Under the pieces are notes generated by a model. That model was not told the origin of the DNA. It ran no database searches and worked only from the letters and a program-made list of their open reading frames with translations. This document shows, in pieces, positions 34,884-41,936 of a stretch of DNA of 54,983 nt. The position numbers and the translations under genes were made by a program. Source of the DNA: a virus; IMG/VR virus record IMGVR_UViG_3300027708_000089, positions 1-54,983 of that record. One strand, written 5' to 3'. Numbering within the stretch: the stretch's first letter is position 1; each line of letters opens with the position of its first letter.

Positions 34884-34908
34884 TGTTCTACACTAACTAG
34901 GAGCTGAT

Positions 34909-35181
34909 ATGAGTATTCAAACAGTCAACGCAGAGATCCTCGCAGGCAACTTCACTAACGATCAACTGACTTCGATCATCGATGCAGTCAAGTTCGCCCG
35001 AGCACGGCTTACAGATCAGAACAAGCGAAACCTGCGCATAGGCGGAACTGTCAAGTTCACATCGTCAAAGTCAGGATTGATCCATATGGGTTCTGTGGAT
35101 AAGATCGCTATCAAATTCGTCACAGTGCGCACAGGAAGTGGTCTGTGGAAAGTGCCTGCTAACATGCTGGAAGTCGTATAA
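34909..35181 (+). CDS. Conserved small phage protein with SH3/KOW-like C-terminus
   Basis: 90 aa. Helical N-terminus (NAEILAGNFTNDQLTSIIDAVKFARARL) followed by a small beta-barrel-like stretch, IGGTVKFTSSKSGLIHMGSV and KFVTVRTGSGLWKVPANML, reminiscent of SH3/KOW modules. Similar ORFs occur in cyanophage-type genomes as I recall. TAGGAGC Shine-Dalgarno. Confidence 0.7.
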   Translation: MSIQTVNAEILAGNFTNDQLTSIIDAVKFARARLTDQNKRNLRIGGTVKFTSSKSGLIHMGSVDKIAIKFVTVRTGSGLWKVPANMLEVV

Positions 35182-35205
35182 CCCAGGGCCCGCAAGGGTC
35201 TTTGG

Positions 35206-35234
35206 TTGACAGGTTGGTAAAACCATGTTATAAT
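35206..35234 (+). promoter_or_regulatory. Array promoter 6 (TGGTAAAACCA dyad)
   Basis: TTGACA, 17-nt spacer with TTGGTAAAACCATGT, TATAAT. Confidence 0.92.
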
Positions 35235-35261
35235 TGTTCTATACACACTAAGGAGCACACT

Positions 35262-35441
35262 ATGAATCCAATTCCATTCTCCGGCATGTTTGCCACTAAG
35301 ACGCTTGCAGAGTTGCAAGAGTACATTGAGATGATGACGGGCAAAGAAAAGGCACAGGCCTATCTCATCATGCAGATGACAATGAATGCTTGCCACGCAC
35401 TGGTGGAAGACGAATTTGTTGACACAATGAGCCGCCCTTAA
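35262..35441 (+). CDS. 59-aa hypothetical protein
   Basis: Starts MNPIPFSGMFATKTLAELQE and continues as a Met-rich helix (YLIMQMTMNACHALVEDEF). AAGGAGC Shine-Dalgarno. Heads a polycistronic unit with the next three ORFs, since no promoter intervenes. Confidence 0.65.
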   Translation: MNPIPFSGMFATKTLAELQEYIEMMTGKEKAQAYLIMQMTMNACHALVEDEFVDTMSRP

Positions 35442-35466
35442 TATTAATACGCAACAAGGAGCTGAT

Positions 35467-35613
35467 ATGAAAGCATGGGATGTTATACGCAACGGTCGAG
35501 TCATTGACACTGTATTCTATGACGTAGACTGTGAGCTGTGGTACGTGCGCAAGGGCCTGATCGAACATGACGGCTACCCTTCGGACATCATTGTTAAACC
35601 CGCAACACGATAA
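35467..35613 (+). CDS. 48-aa hypothetical protein
   Basis: MKAWDVIRNGRVIDTVFYD, then CELWYVRKGLIEHDGYP and IIVKPATR. AAGGAGC Shine-Dalgarno 6 nt before the ATG. The pattern of two beta strands around a short helix resembles small phage proteins that begin WDV..NG..IDTVFF. Function unknown. Confidence 0.65.
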   Translation: MKAWDVIRNGRVIDTVFYDVDCELWYVRKGLIEHDGYPSDIIVKPATR

Positions 35614-35622
35614 GGAACTAGT

Positions 35623-36003
35623 ATGACACGCTATTACGATGAGATCGCCAGCTTTGAACGCGATGGTTTCTTTATTATTGTAGACAAGACCTATGAAGAC
35701 CTCAGTCCACATGACTGTTTCGACGACTCGATCACTGATATCAAACAACTCTGTGAAGACATCAATGATTGCAAACTCGATTGGTTCATGCTACGTGTAC
35801 GGGTGCTGGTCGACGGACACGAGATGGGCAGTTCCTACCTCGGCGGATGCCTATACGAGAATGCCAAAGACGTGCTTACTGACGGGACTGCCGAGGACCT
35901 CATCAGTGAAGCTTTGATCGAAGCCAAACGTGATGTCTATCGCATGTACAAGCGGTTCCAAGAGTTGAGCTTTAATATTGATCGTGAAGGCATTGATGCG
36001 TAA
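35623..36003 (+). CDS. Acidic hypothetical protein
   Basis: 126 aa, rich in Asp/Glu; YLGGCLYENAKDVLTDGTAEDLI lies in the C-terminal half after a VRVLVDGHEMGSS strand pair. AAGGAAC Shine-Dalgarno. The next start (35996) lies inside its last codons. Confidence 0.65.
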   Translation: MTRYYDEIASFERDGFFIIVDKTYEDLSPHDCFDDSITDIKQLCEDINDCKLDWFMLRVRVLVDGHEMGSSYLGGCLYENAKDVLTDGTAEDLISEALIEAKRDVYRMYKRFQELSFNIDREGIDA

Positions 36004-36226
36004 TATTAACGAAGTACTACAGTGGGCAGGCACCGTTTGTTTCATGGTCATGTATGTGACCATGAGTTTCTTCAAAGAACTGCATACCCTGCAATTAATT
36101 GCCGGATGCATGGGCGGTGCCCTGTTTCTCGTATGGTCATTGCGTGTGGCTAATAGACAACAGATGATCGTTAACGTTGTGGGAGTAGCCATAACGCTTC
36201 TAGGGTTATACAACGAACTAGGTTGA
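35996..36226 (+). CDS. Two-TM membrane protein
   Basis: 76 aa from the ATG at 35996 overlapping the previous stop. Hydrophobic segments lie at about residues 10-25 and 29-46, with a third weak one near the C-terminus (VVGVAITLLGLY). May act at the host inner membrane. Confidence 0.65.
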   Translation: MRNINEVLQWAGTVCFMVMYVTMSFFKELHTLQLIAGCMGGALFLVWSLRVANRQQMIVNVVGVAITLLGLYNELG

Positions 36227-36251
36227 CATCTTGGTAAAACCACTGTATAAT
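36223..36251 (+). promoter_or_regulatory. Array promoter 7 (TGGTAAAACCA dyad)
   Basis: TTGACA overlaps the stop of the preceding gene; 17-nt spacer with TTGGTAAAACCACTG; TATAAT. Confidence 0.92.
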
Positions 36252-36283
36252 TAAGACTTAGACACAGCAACTAAGGAGCAGAG

Positions 36284-36484
36284 ATGTTTACTACACAGGC
36301 CCAACAGGAGTTCAAGCAGTCACTGCAAGCATTCGCCGCCGTCAAAGAAGCAGAGTATTCCTACGCATACACTGCTGGCTACTATGAGAGCATGGTCGTT
36401 GAGATGTTTGGTCTGCTGACAAAGAAGCAACAGAAATTATTTGCACAGCAGATACAAAAAGAGCTTGACAAGGTAGCGGTTTGA
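36284..36484 (+). CDS. 66-aa helical hypothetical protein
   Basis: Gln/Ala/Tyr-rich helices (QAQQEFKQSLQAFAAVKEAE, GLLTKKQQKLFAQQIQKEL). AAGGAGC Shine-Dalgarno. Its last codons contain the next promoter. Confidence 0.65.
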   Translation: MFTTQAQQEFKQSLQAFAAVKEAEYSYAYTAGYYESMVVEMFGLLTKKQQKLFAQQIQKELDKVAV

Positions 36485-36493
36485 TTGTATAAT
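36465..36493 (+). promoter_or_regulatory. Array promoter 8
   Basis: TTGACA inside the preceding gene, 17-nt spacer, TATAAT. ACAA/TTGT flank the spacer. Confidence 0.9.
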
Positions 36494-36521
36494 ACATACT
36501 TACACACACTAAGGAGCAGAG

Positions 36522-36788
36522 ATGAAAGCATTGCAAGCATACGTGGATCAGAAGAACAAGTGGAACGCGATCTTCAACGGGAAGCAGTATGAGATCGTGA
36601 GCAAGTTTGGTCGCCTGGAAGTGGCTGGTATGTTGGACGCAGACTTGAGTCCAGAGAACTTGACCTGCGATGGCGAACTGCCCCGTGCAGAGGTTGCTCG
36701 TCGCTACAAGACATTGACCAAAGCGGCACAGGAGTTGGTGCAGTTGGACCCCAGCGTTAAGATCTACGAATTCTACACAGGAGAATAA
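36522..36788 (+). CDS. 88-aa hypothetical protein
   Basis: LQAYVDQKNKWNAIFNGKQY then GRLEVAGMLDADLSPENLTCDGE and a helical C-terminus. AAGGAGC Shine-Dalgarno. One nt before the next ATG. No family recognised. Confidence 0.65.
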   Translation: MKALQAYVDQKNKWNAIFNGKQYEIVSKFGRLEVAGMLDADLSPENLTCDGELPRAEVARRYKTLTKAAQELVQLDPSVKIYEFYTGE

Positions 36789-36789
36789 G

Positions 36790-37002
36790 ATGAAAGCCTA
36801 TGTGACCACTATTATCCGGCAAGAGCTGGAAGTGCCAGACAGTTGGGAGCGAGAAGATGTCTTGGACTTCCTGTCAGAGGTGCAATCATTCCGCACTGCC
36901 TTCCAGGGTGTGAGCAATGAAGATCAGACTGCCCGTATCGTTGATCTGGGTGTTGTGGAAGAAGAGATTACTGAACTTGGTGAGGAGAGCTTCGATGCCT
37001 AA
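36790..37002 (+). CDS. 70-aa acidic hypothetical protein
   Basis: KAYVTTIIRQELEVPDSWER, then DVLDFLSEVQSFRTAFQGVS; C-terminus very acidic (VVEEEITELGEESF). One of many acidic small proteins here, a composition common in phage anti-host factors. Overlaps the next start by 8 nt. Confidence 0.65.
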   Translation: MKAYVTTIIRQELEVPDSWEREDVLDFLSEVQSFRTAFQGVSNEDQTARIVDLGVVEEEITELGEESFDA

Positions 37003-37564
37003 TTGGTGCAACAACACAGTGACGCTGGAACACACAGATCCAGCAATGATCGAGCGTGCCAAGACTGCATTTGCCGCTGGTACATTCCTTAATGAGTTCA
37101 TTCCTTGCCCGCAGGCGTTGATTGACACTGTGAGCGGCTTTGGTCCTGAGCAAGAGAAGCTGGAAGCCCAGCAAGCAGCCAACCGTGAGCGGTATGGTTA
37201 TAGCACTTGGTATGAACACAATGTGTCCAAGTGGGGAACCAAATGGGACGTGGGCGGTGAGGATGGTAGTGTTCAGGACATTGAAGGCGGTGTGATCATT
37301 ACCTTTGACAGTGCCTGGTCGCCACCGATTGCAGCCTATGCACTGTTGCAAGAGCAAGGCTTCGAGATCCTGGCCATGTACTACGAGCCTGGTATGTGCT
37401 TTGCTGGTCGGTGGTACAACGGTGATGACGACTACTATGAGTATGGTGGTATGACAGCAGATGAGATTGAAGACACCCTGCCCCCAGAGCTGGACGAGGC
37501 GTTTGGTATCAGTCAAGCAGTCAGTGAGTGGGAACAAGAGCAGGCAGAAGAGAACGAAGAGTGA
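36995..37564 (+). CDS. YubB/Api92-like ferredoxin-fold protein (DUF1281 type)
   Basis: 189 aa. MPNWCNNTVTLEHTDPAM is the diagnostic N-terminus; NEFIPCPQALID, STWYEHNVSKWGTKWDV and FDSAWSPPIAAYALLQEQGF follow in the family order, then an acidic YNGDDDYYEYGG tail. Such proteins are common in phages and plasmids; function unknown. Third gene of its unit, overlapping the preceding stop. Confidence 0.9.
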   Translation: MPNWCNNTVTLEHTDPAMIERAKTAFAAGTFLNEFIPCPQALIDTVSGFGPEQEKLEAQQAANRERYGYSTWYEHNVSKWGTKWDVGGEDGSVQDIEGGVIITFDSAWSPPIAAYALLQEQGFEILAMYYEPGMCFAGRWYNGDDDYYEYGGMTADEIEDTLPPELDEAFGISQAVSEWEQEQAEENEE

Positions 37565-37608
37565 TGTTGTATTAAAGCCACAATCGACCCTACAGCGAAT
37601 AGGGTTGG

Positions 37609-37637
37609 TTGACAGATTGGTAAAAGTGCGTTATAAT
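37609..37637 (+). promoter_or_regulatory. Array promoter 9
   Basis: TTGACA, 17-nt spacer with TTGGTAAAAGTG, TATAAT; a variant with a broken right arm. Confidence 0.9.
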
Positions 37638-37667
37638 ACACTTACACTGAAACACTAAGGAGCTGAT

Positions 37668-37889
37668 ATGACACGTTACTACACAAACATGCTGTTGGAA
37701 ATGATCGACGATGGCCTGCTGGATCGCGACACTGTGATCAAAGCCTGCCTCGGTGCAATGAGCGAACAAGAGGTGCAGGACATGATGGAAGCTAACGAGT
37801 TCATCGAAGAGCAGTTCGAGGATGAAGATGAGGAAGACGGTCAGCCCGACGAAGCCCAAGAGTGGGAATCCTTTGACCCTGATTGCTAA
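37668..37889 (+). CDS. 73-aa strongly acidic protein
   Basis: RYYTNMLLEMIDDGLLDRDTV then EVQDMMEANEFIEEQFEDED and a C-terminal acidic tail. More than a third of residues are Asp/Glu: a DNA-mimic-like composition, though nothing more specific can be claimed. AAGGAGC Shine-Dalgarno. Confidence 0.7.
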   Translation: MTRYYTNMLLEMIDDGLLDRDTVIKACLGAMSEQEVQDMMEANEFIEEQFEDEDEEDGQPDEAQEWESFDPDC

Positions 37890-37900
37890 AGAGTTATTGG

Positions 37901-37929
37901 TTGACACTCACCCAAAAGAGTGTTATAAT
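37901..37929 (+). promoter_or_regulatory. Array promoter 10 (different dyad ACACTC/GAGTGT)
   Basis: TTGACA, 17-nt spacer, TATAAT. ACACTC at 37904 pairs with GAGTGT at 37918: same position as the usual dyad, unrelated sequence. Confidence 0.92.
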
Positions 37930-37954
37930 ACACTTACACTAAACAGGGGCTGAC

Positions 37955-38140
37955 ATGCTGACAAACGCAGAAAAGAGTGCTTTGCTTAATCAAGTTGTAG
38001 ACATGCTTAACGAGGCAGACCGCTTACAGCAACTAGCACTAGGGGACAGCGATGTAACGTGGGATAACCACATGCGTATCCAGGACATTGCAGACGACAT
38101 TGTCTGCGACATTACTTTGCTTGATGAGGGGACTGTATGA
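37955..38140 (+). CDS. 61-aa acidic helical protein
   Basis: LTNAEKSALLNQVVDMLNEA, then MRIQDIADDIVCDITLLDEG. CAGGGGC Shine-Dalgarno. Stop overlaps the next start (ATGA). Confidence 0.65.
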   Translation: MLTNAEKSALLNQVVDMLNEADRLQQLALGDSDVTWDNHMRIQDIADDIVCDITLLDEGTV

Positions 38141-38367
38141 TCACAGCAAAGAATGTTCGCTACATGATCGACATCCCTGTCGAACATCTCAAAGCTATTG
38201 CTCTCAACAACAAGATCAAGGGTCTTGTGTTTGACAAAGCAGAGTTCCTGGGCATGACTAACGGCAGTGAGTTCTGCTACAGAGTAGCAGACATTGAGGG
38301 AATTGAGAGCAAATTGTTCCTGCGTTATGACCCTACAGCGGATAGGGTTACTGCAAGTATCGGTTGA
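38137..38367 (+). CDS. 76-aa hypothetical protein
   Basis: AKNVRYMIDIPVEHLKAIAL, then FDKAEFLGMTNGSEFCYRVA and FLRYDPTADRVTASIG. Alternating strand/helix pattern. Coupled to the preceding gene by a 4-nt overlap. No family recognised. Confidence 0.65.
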   Translation: MITAKNVRYMIDIPVEHLKAIALNNKIKGLVFDKAEFLGMTNGSEFCYRVADIEGIESKLFLRYDPTADRVTASIG

Positions 38368-38392
38368 CAGTCTGGTAAAACCGTGTTATAAT
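38364..38392 (+). promoter_or_regulatory. Array promoter 11 (TGGTAAAACC core)
   Basis: TTGACA, 17-nt spacer GTCTGGTAAAACCGTGT, TATAAT; identical spacer to the next promoter. Confidence 0.92.
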
Positions 38393-38418
38393 ACACACAT
38401 AGCAACAAAGGAGCAACC

Positions 38419-38685
38419 ATGTTAGATGTTAGCAAAGTTTTCAAAGTCTACAACGGCAAGCTCAATCGCTGTTGCTGTGGCTGTTCAGGCAAGTACCATA
38501 TTGCCTCTGCACACAAAGAGTTTGCAGACCAGGACAGGGGATATGCCTACGACGATGGCGATGTCAATGACGTTACGGTGCGTAAGGTTGTGGGCAAGAT
38601 CCTAAGTGCCAACAACCCAATTGACGAGGGCGGGCACGTCTACGCAACTGTAGGCAAGAGAATGTATATTGCCTACTACAAATAA
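38419..38685 (+). CDS. Small Cys-rich conserved phage protein
   Basis: 88 aa. LDVSKVFKVYNGKLNRCCCGCSGKY contains a CCCGC cluster that resembles phage proteins with a (C)MCGC-GKY motif; the rest is strand-rich and ends KRMYIAYYK. Likely metal-binding; role unknown. AAGGAGC Shine-Dalgarno. Confidence 0.72.
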   Translation: MLDVSKVFKVYNGKLNRCCCGCSGKYHIASAHKEFADQDRGYAYDDGDVNDVTVRKVVGKILSANNPIDEGGHVYATVGKRMYIAYYK

Positions 38686-38688
38686 TGG

Positions 38689-38717
38689 TTGACAGTCTGG
38701 TAAAACCGTGTTATAAT
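38689..38717 (+). promoter_or_regulatory. Array promoter 12 (TGGTAAAACC core)
   Basis: TTGACA, same 17-nt spacer as promoter 11, TATAAT. Confidence 0.92.
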
Positions 38718-38751
38718 TAACACATAGACAGCAACACACTAGGAGCACTAA

Positions 38752-39222
38752 ATGGGAACACGAAGCACTATCGCATTGGAATTCGCAGACGGCACAGTCC
38801 AGCAAGTATATTGCCACTGGGACGGCTACTTGGAAAACAACGGCAAGATCCTGTTGGAACACTACAGCGATCCGTTCAAACTGCGCGACTTGATTGACTT
38901 GGGCGACATCAGCTCGCTGGGCAAAGAAGTTGGCAGCAAGCACCCTTTCAGCCCACACAGTAGCCCAGAAGATGAAGCCGCTTTCCACGAAGCAGTTGAT
39001 TTGGCAGGTGCAACTACATTCTACGGACGCGATCGCGGCGAGGCAGGCATTACTGCCAAGAAGTTCGTTAGCTTCTCAAGCTATATGGCTAACCACCAAT
39101 ATGAGGAATACGAATACATCTTGCGCAACATAGACGGCAAGGCTGTTTGGTTTGTAGCGGACCACAGCGACCGTTATGTGCCGTTGGTCGAAGCATTTAA
39201 AAACATCAAGGAAGAAGCATAA
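38752..39222 (+). CDS. Conserved phage protein (MGTRSTIALE family)
   Basis: 156 aa. MGTRSTIALEFADGTVQQVY, then CHWDGYLENNGKILLEHY, matches a widespread phage/environmental family of unknown function with the MGTRS opening and a YCHWDGYP-like motif. TTFYGRDRGE and KAVWFVADHSDRYVPL lie toward the end. Stop overlaps the next start (TAATG). Confidence 0.82.
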   Translation: MGTRSTIALEFADGTVQQVYCHWDGYLENNGKILLEHYSDPFKLRDLIDLGDISSLGKEVGSKHPFSPHSSPEDEAAFHEAVDLAGATTFYGRDRGEAGITAKKFVSFSSYMANHQYEEYEYILRNIDGKAVWFVADHSDRYVPLVEAFKNIKEEA

Positions 39223-39413
39223 TGAGCACACTTAAAGATCTAGCATACGATATCGAGCAACTGTATATCGACGGCTTCAACTCGCGAGCTATTGCAAACG
39301 AATTGAACTGCCCGATTGAGATTGTCCTGGGTGCCTTGGAGGCGATGAATGTGGCAGATGTTGCGGAAACGCCACAGGAGGATTACAATCCGTTCGAAAC
39401 AATCAACTCCTAA
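39222..39413 (+). CDS. 63-aa HTH-like acidic protein
   Basis: LKDLAYDIEQLYIDGFNSRAIANELNCPIEIVLGALEAM has the helix-turn-helix spacing of small RNA-polymerase or DNA-binding domains (G-F-x-x-x-x-I-A-x-x-L). The tail is acidic. Could bind DNA or host RNA polymerase (inference). Confidence 0.65.
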   Translation: MSTLKDLAYDIEQLYIDGFNSRAIANELNCPIEIVLGALEAMNVADVAETPQEDYNPFETINS

Positions 39414-39426
39414 AGCCAGATAATGG

Positions 39427-39455
39427 TTGACAACGAACCAAAATCGTTGTATAAT
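39427..39455 (+). promoter_or_regulatory. Array promoter 13 (different dyad ACAACGA/TCGTTGT)
   Basis: TTGACA, 17-nt spacer, TATAAT. The 7-bp arms at 39430 and 39444 differ entirely from TGGTAAAACCA. Confidence 0.92.
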
Positions 39456-39513
39456 TAAGGTATGGACAGCGCGGTGCTGCTCATATTACACACAGACTCA
39501 CAAAGGAAATTTT

Positions 39514-39921
39514 ATGTCTAAATCTTTTACCCATGCAGGCGTTTCTAAACAAGACGGTCAGTTCAAAGTTCGCTTCGCCAATGACGCGATGCGTACCAAG
39601 GTTCTGATCAAGAACGGTCACACTGATATTGATATCATCGAACTCAAGCACGCCATGACCAAAGAGGATGCTGTTGCATTCCTTATGGAGATCGACTTTG
39701 CTACCAAAGACGGCGTGACCAATGCCTTGGTGCAAGAAGCACTGGCCAATGAGTTGGACAAGCGTTCAGAAGTTGCCAAGGTCACTGCTACTAAAGCAGC
39801 TCCTAAGGCCAAGGCTCCTAAGGCTGCTAAGCCTACACTGGACTCCATCCGTGCCAAGGCACCGAAGACCACTGTGACCAAAGCTGAAGTCGACGCCCAG
39901 TTGGAAGACGCTCCTTACTGA
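39514..39921 (+). CDS. Conserved phage protein with histone-like Ala/Lys/Pro tail
   Basis: 135 aa from the ATG at 39514 (AAAGGAAAT before it). Folded part: FTHAGVSKQDGQFKVRFAND, LIKNGHTDIDIIELKHAMTKE and a helical pair. Residues about 88-120 are a basic low-complexity linker (KAAPKAKAPKAAKP) like H1/AlgP tails, so nucleic-acid contact is possible. Longer leader (about 50 nt) than other array genes. Confidence 0.7.
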   Translation: MSKSFTHAGVSKQDGQFKVRFANDAMRTKVLIKNGHTDIDIIELKHAMTKEDAVAFLMEIDFATKDGVTNALVQEALANELDKRSEVAKVTATKAAPKAKAPKAAKPTLDSIRAKAPKTTVTKAEVDAQLEDAPY

Positions 39922-40003
39922 TCAACCCCTGCAGTGTGCGTAGAGGCAGTGCCAATAAGTCCTCTTCGATAACCCACAACGGGGTATTTGGACAAATGAG
40001 TTC

Positions 40004-40032
40004 TTGATCTAGATTACAGATGTGTGTATACT
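40004..40032 (+). promoter_or_regulatory. Promoter of the winged-helix gene, not of array type
   Basis: TTGATC, 17-nt spacer, TATACT; no ACA...TGT dyad. Confidence 0.7.
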
Positions 40033-40072
40033 TGTAGATAACTGCACAGCAGTATCTAATAAGGAAAACAAA

Positions 40073-40342
40073 ATGAAACATTTCAATCCAGAAACCAAGA
40101 CATTTAAACTCTTCAACGCCCTGTATCAAGGTGAGAAGATGACAGCAAGCGCCGCTTCTAAGCGTTTCGGTATCAAGAACATCAGTGCCGAAGTAAGCCG
40201 CATCCGTCAGAACGGTTATGCAGTCTACGCCAACACTCGTGTCGCTGGCAATCACGTCCAGGTCACTGAGTACGCAATCGGCCGTCCAAGCCGCAAATTG
40301 ATTGCAGCCGGCTACAAAGCCATGCAATTGGGTCTAGTCTAA
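40073..40342 (+). CDS. Winged-helix/HTH DNA-binding protein
   Basis: 89 aa. TKTFKLFNALYQGEKMTASAASKRFGIKNISAEVSRIRQ is a helix-turn-helix (recognition helix about residues 40-52), followed by a wing NGYAVYANTRV and HVQVTEYAIG. Its own promoter lacks the array operator. As the clearest repressor-like protein in the array it is a candidate regulator of it (inference only). AAGGAAA Shine-Dalgarno. Confidence 0.75.
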   Translation: MKHFNPETKTFKLFNALYQGEKMTASAASKRFGIKNISAEVSRIRQNGYAVYANTRVAGNHVQVTEYAIGRPSRKLIAAGYKAMQLGLV

Positions 40343-40384
40343 TAGATCGCTCCGAAGTCCGGGGGTAGTGTCCCGGCAACAATA

Positions 40385-40419
40385 GGACCCCTCCACGCTG
40401 TGAAGCTGTTGAGGGGTCC
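40385..40419 (+). terminator. Hairpin terminator after the winged-helix gene
   Basis: GGACCCCTC pairs with GAGGGGTCC (9 bp) around a 17-nt loop; only a weak T stretch follows. Confidence 0.6.
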
Positions 40420-40428
40420 GCCTTATCT

Positions 40429-40444
40429 GTTGTAAAAATACAAC
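40429..40444. repeat. Hairpin repeat GTTGTAAAAATACAAC, copy 1
   Basis: 6-bp stem GTTGTA/TACAAC; an identical copy occurs at 41462-41477. Both directly precede an array promoter. Confidence 0.7.
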
Positions 40445-40454
40445 AAACAAATGG

Positions 40455-40483
40455 TTGACAACCTGGTAAAACCGTGTTATAAT
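40455..40483 (+). promoter_or_regulatory. Array promoter 14 (TGGTAAAACC core)
   Basis: TTGACA, 17-nt spacer ACCTGGTAAAACCGTGT, TATAAT. Confidence 0.92.
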
Positions 40484-40509
40484 ACATACATCGCAACAAG
40501 GAGTGAAGA

Positions 40510-40698
40510 ATGAAAACAGAAATTGAACGCATCCAGGAACTCCTGCCCACAGACCTGTTCGAGGGTAGCAAGGACTGGCGTGAGGGTAGTCTAGCCGAGC
40601 GAGTTGAGTGGTTGCTGAGTATGTACGAATCATCCAATCAGGAAGTTGAGCGTTTGGAGGTTTTGGTTTATCAATTGACCGCCGATGAGGATGAATAA
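40510..40698 (+). CDS. 62-aa acidic coiled-coil-like protein
   Basis: KTEIERIQELLPTDLFEG, then LAERVEWLLSMYESSNQEVE and a heptad-like RLEVLVYQL. Acidic end. AAGGAGTG Shine-Dalgarno. Confidence 0.62.
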   Translation: MKTEIERIQELLPTDLFEGSKDWREGSLAERVEWLLSMYESSNQEVERLEVLVYQLTADEDE

Positions 40699-40707
40699 CC
40701 CTACTGG

Positions 40708-40736
40708 TTGACAGGTTGCCAATTTGGTGTTATAAT
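40708..40736 (+). promoter_or_regulatory. Array promoter 15
   Basis: TTGACA, 17-nt spacer with CCAATTTGG, TATAAT. Confidence 0.9.
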
Positions 40737-40762
40737 ACATACATCGCAACAAGGAGTGGAAC

Positions 40763-40984
40763 ATGGGATACAAAGTAATTGCTGGTAAGGACGAGATGGA
40801 CATGATGCGTGTCAAGTACGGCCCACGCAAGGGACTTGAAGGCCCGTTCAACTTCTCAGGTCGTGTTCTGTACTACGATCCTGTTGAAGGCGCCTACTAC
40901 GATCCAACCACTGACTTCTATGTGGAGCGTGATGAGATGGATATCATCAACAACCGCTTGATGGAGGTCTTGGCTCGTGCTTAG
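40763..40984 (+). CDS. 73-aa hypothetical protein
   Basis: GYKVIAGKDEMDMMRVKYGP, then VLYYDPVEGAYYDPTTDFYV with paired YYDP units, then a helix. AAGGAGTG Shine-Dalgarno. Overlaps the next gene by 8 nt. Confidence 0.65.
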   Translation: MGYKVIAGKDEMDMMRVKYGPRKGLEGPFNFSGRVLYYDPVEGAYYDPTTDFYVERDEMDIINNRLMEVLARA

Positions 40985-41162
40985 GATCCATCCAGAACTG
41001 AATCCTCTAGAGGTCATGCTGGTCGAAGAGGATATGGCCCGTAGAGGAGTCACAACCTACACAATGACCAAGGGCAAGGACTGCATCTGGGTCTATTATG
41101 GTTCTATGAACCTCTACTATATCTTCAAGGAAGGCAGGATCCATGACATCCAAATCGACTAA
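40977..41162 (+). CDS. 61-aa hypothetical protein (GTG start)
   Basis: GTG start at 40977 preceded by GGAGG about 11 nt upstream; an ATG at 41016 is the alternative. VMLVEEDMARRGVTTYTMTK then WVYYGSMNLYYIFKEGRIHD. Nested overlaps with both neighbours indicate translational coupling. Confidence 0.58.
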   Translation: MLRIHPELNPLEVMLVEEDMARRGVTTYTMTKGKDCIWVYYGSMNLYYIFKEGRIHDIQID

Positions 41163-41355
41163 TTACATCTACGTTGAGACCACTGTGTGGCAGGAACCAA
41201 CTCAGGCCAATCATGTCTACGTGTTCAGCGAGAAACCAAACACACGAACAGCCAAAGCCATCGGATATGTGAGAGCAGGCACCAAGGAGCTGTTCCGCTT
41301 CAAGAAGCCCATGACCTTGGATCTCAAGGGTCGGACCTTTGCGGCATTGACCTAA
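41143..41355 (+). CDS. 70-aa hypothetical protein
   Basis: YIYVETTVWQEPTQANHVYV, then AKAIGYVRAGTKELFRFKKP, strand-rich. Overlaps the previous gene by 20 nt. Its 3' end contains the tRNA-Arg promoter -35. Confidence 0.62.
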   Translation: MTSKSTNYIYVETTVWQEPTQANHVYVFSEKPNTRTAKAIGYVRAGTKELFRFKKPMTLDLKGRTFAALT

Positions 41356-41375
41356 CGGTTGATCCGTGCTATAAT
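41347..41375 (+). promoter_or_regulatory. Promoter of tRNA-Arg
   Basis: TTGACC, 17-nt spacer, TATAAT preceded by GATCCGTGC, as at the first tRNA. Confidence 0.8.
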
Positions 41376-41382
41376 TAAGTGA

Positions 41383-41457
41383 CTGGCGTTCGTTCAACGG
41401 ATAGGACATGATTCTTCTAAAGTCATTATAGAGGTTCGATTCCTCTACGCCGGACCA
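41383..41457 (+). tRNA. tRNA-Arg (anticodon UCU)
   Basis: 75 nt with encoded CCA. Acceptor CTGGCGT/ACGCCGG (one T-G pair), D stem GTTC/GGAC, anticodon stem TGATT/AGTCA with loop CTTCTAA (anticodon TCT), T arm AGAGG-TTCGATT-CCTCT. It reads AGA/AGG codons, a frequent phage-borne tRNA. Confidence 0.9.
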
Positions 41458-41461
41458 TCTT

Positions 41462-41477
41462 GTTGTAAAAATACAAC
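41462..41477. repeat. Hairpin repeat GTTGTAAAAATACAAC, copy 2
   Basis: Identical to 40429-40444; lies between the tRNA-Arg 3' end and the next promoter. Possibly a short terminator. Confidence 0.7.
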
Positions 41478-41488
41478 ACCAAAAGTGG

Positions 41489-41517
41489 TTGACAGTTTGG
41501 TAAAACCATGTTATAAT
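41489..41517 (+). promoter_or_regulatory. Array promoter 16 (TGGTAAAACCA dyad)
   Basis: TTGACA, 17-nt spacer GTTTGGTAAAACCATGT, TATAAT. Confidence 0.92.
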
Positions 41518-41551
41518 ACATACATAGACAGCAACACACTAGGAGCAACAA

Positions 41552-41869
41552 ATGGCTAAGATCTTAATCACTACACAGACTCAAGAGAACTACGGTGCCC
41601 ACGATTGGGACGGTATAGGCGAGTGCCCACAGTACTGGAAGTTCAAAGGCGGTAGTGACTACGTGATCAAGAAGTTCAAAGGTAGCCATGCTGATGCTAC
41701 CATGGCGGTCATGGCCCTCCGTAGCCAGATTGAGTGCGACAATGTAGGCTTCCGTGAGAACATCATCGACTTCCGCATTGTCAAAGACAACTACCTCACA
41801 GAGTTCGAAAAGAGCCAGTTGGAGTACGAGGGCAAGGTCACATACGGTCCTAAAGAGTTGGTTTGGTAA
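41552..41869 (+). CDS. Conserved phage hypothetical protein
   Basis: 105 aa. AKILITTQTQENYGAHDWDG then ECPQYWKFKGGSDYVIKKFK: a Q-E-N-Y-(G/A)-A-H motif near the N-terminus recurs in similar phage proteins as I recall. Basic middle, acidic end. TAGGAGC Shine-Dalgarno. Function unknown. Confidence 0.72.
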   Translation: MAKILITTQTQENYGAHDWDGIGECPQYWKFKGGSDYVIKKFKGSHADATMAVMALRSQIECDNVGFRENIIDFRIVKDNYLTEFEKSQLEYEGKVTYGPKELVW

Positions 41870-41881
41870 AGACCCTAGTGG

Positions 41882-41910
41882 TTGACAGGGTATCAAAATC
41901 CTGTTATAAT
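41882..41910 (+). promoter_or_regulatory. Array promoter 17 (ACAGG/CCTGT dyad)
   Basis: TTGACA, 17-nt spacer, TATAAT; ACAGG at 41885 pairs with CCTGT at 41900. Confidence 0.92.
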
Positions 41911-41936
41911 ACACTTATAGACACTAAGGAGCAAAG

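Noticed and set aside
36968-37537. 189-aa minus-strand ORF
   Set aside because: Antisense to the well-supported YubB-like gene in codon-phase; no promoter or ribosome site.
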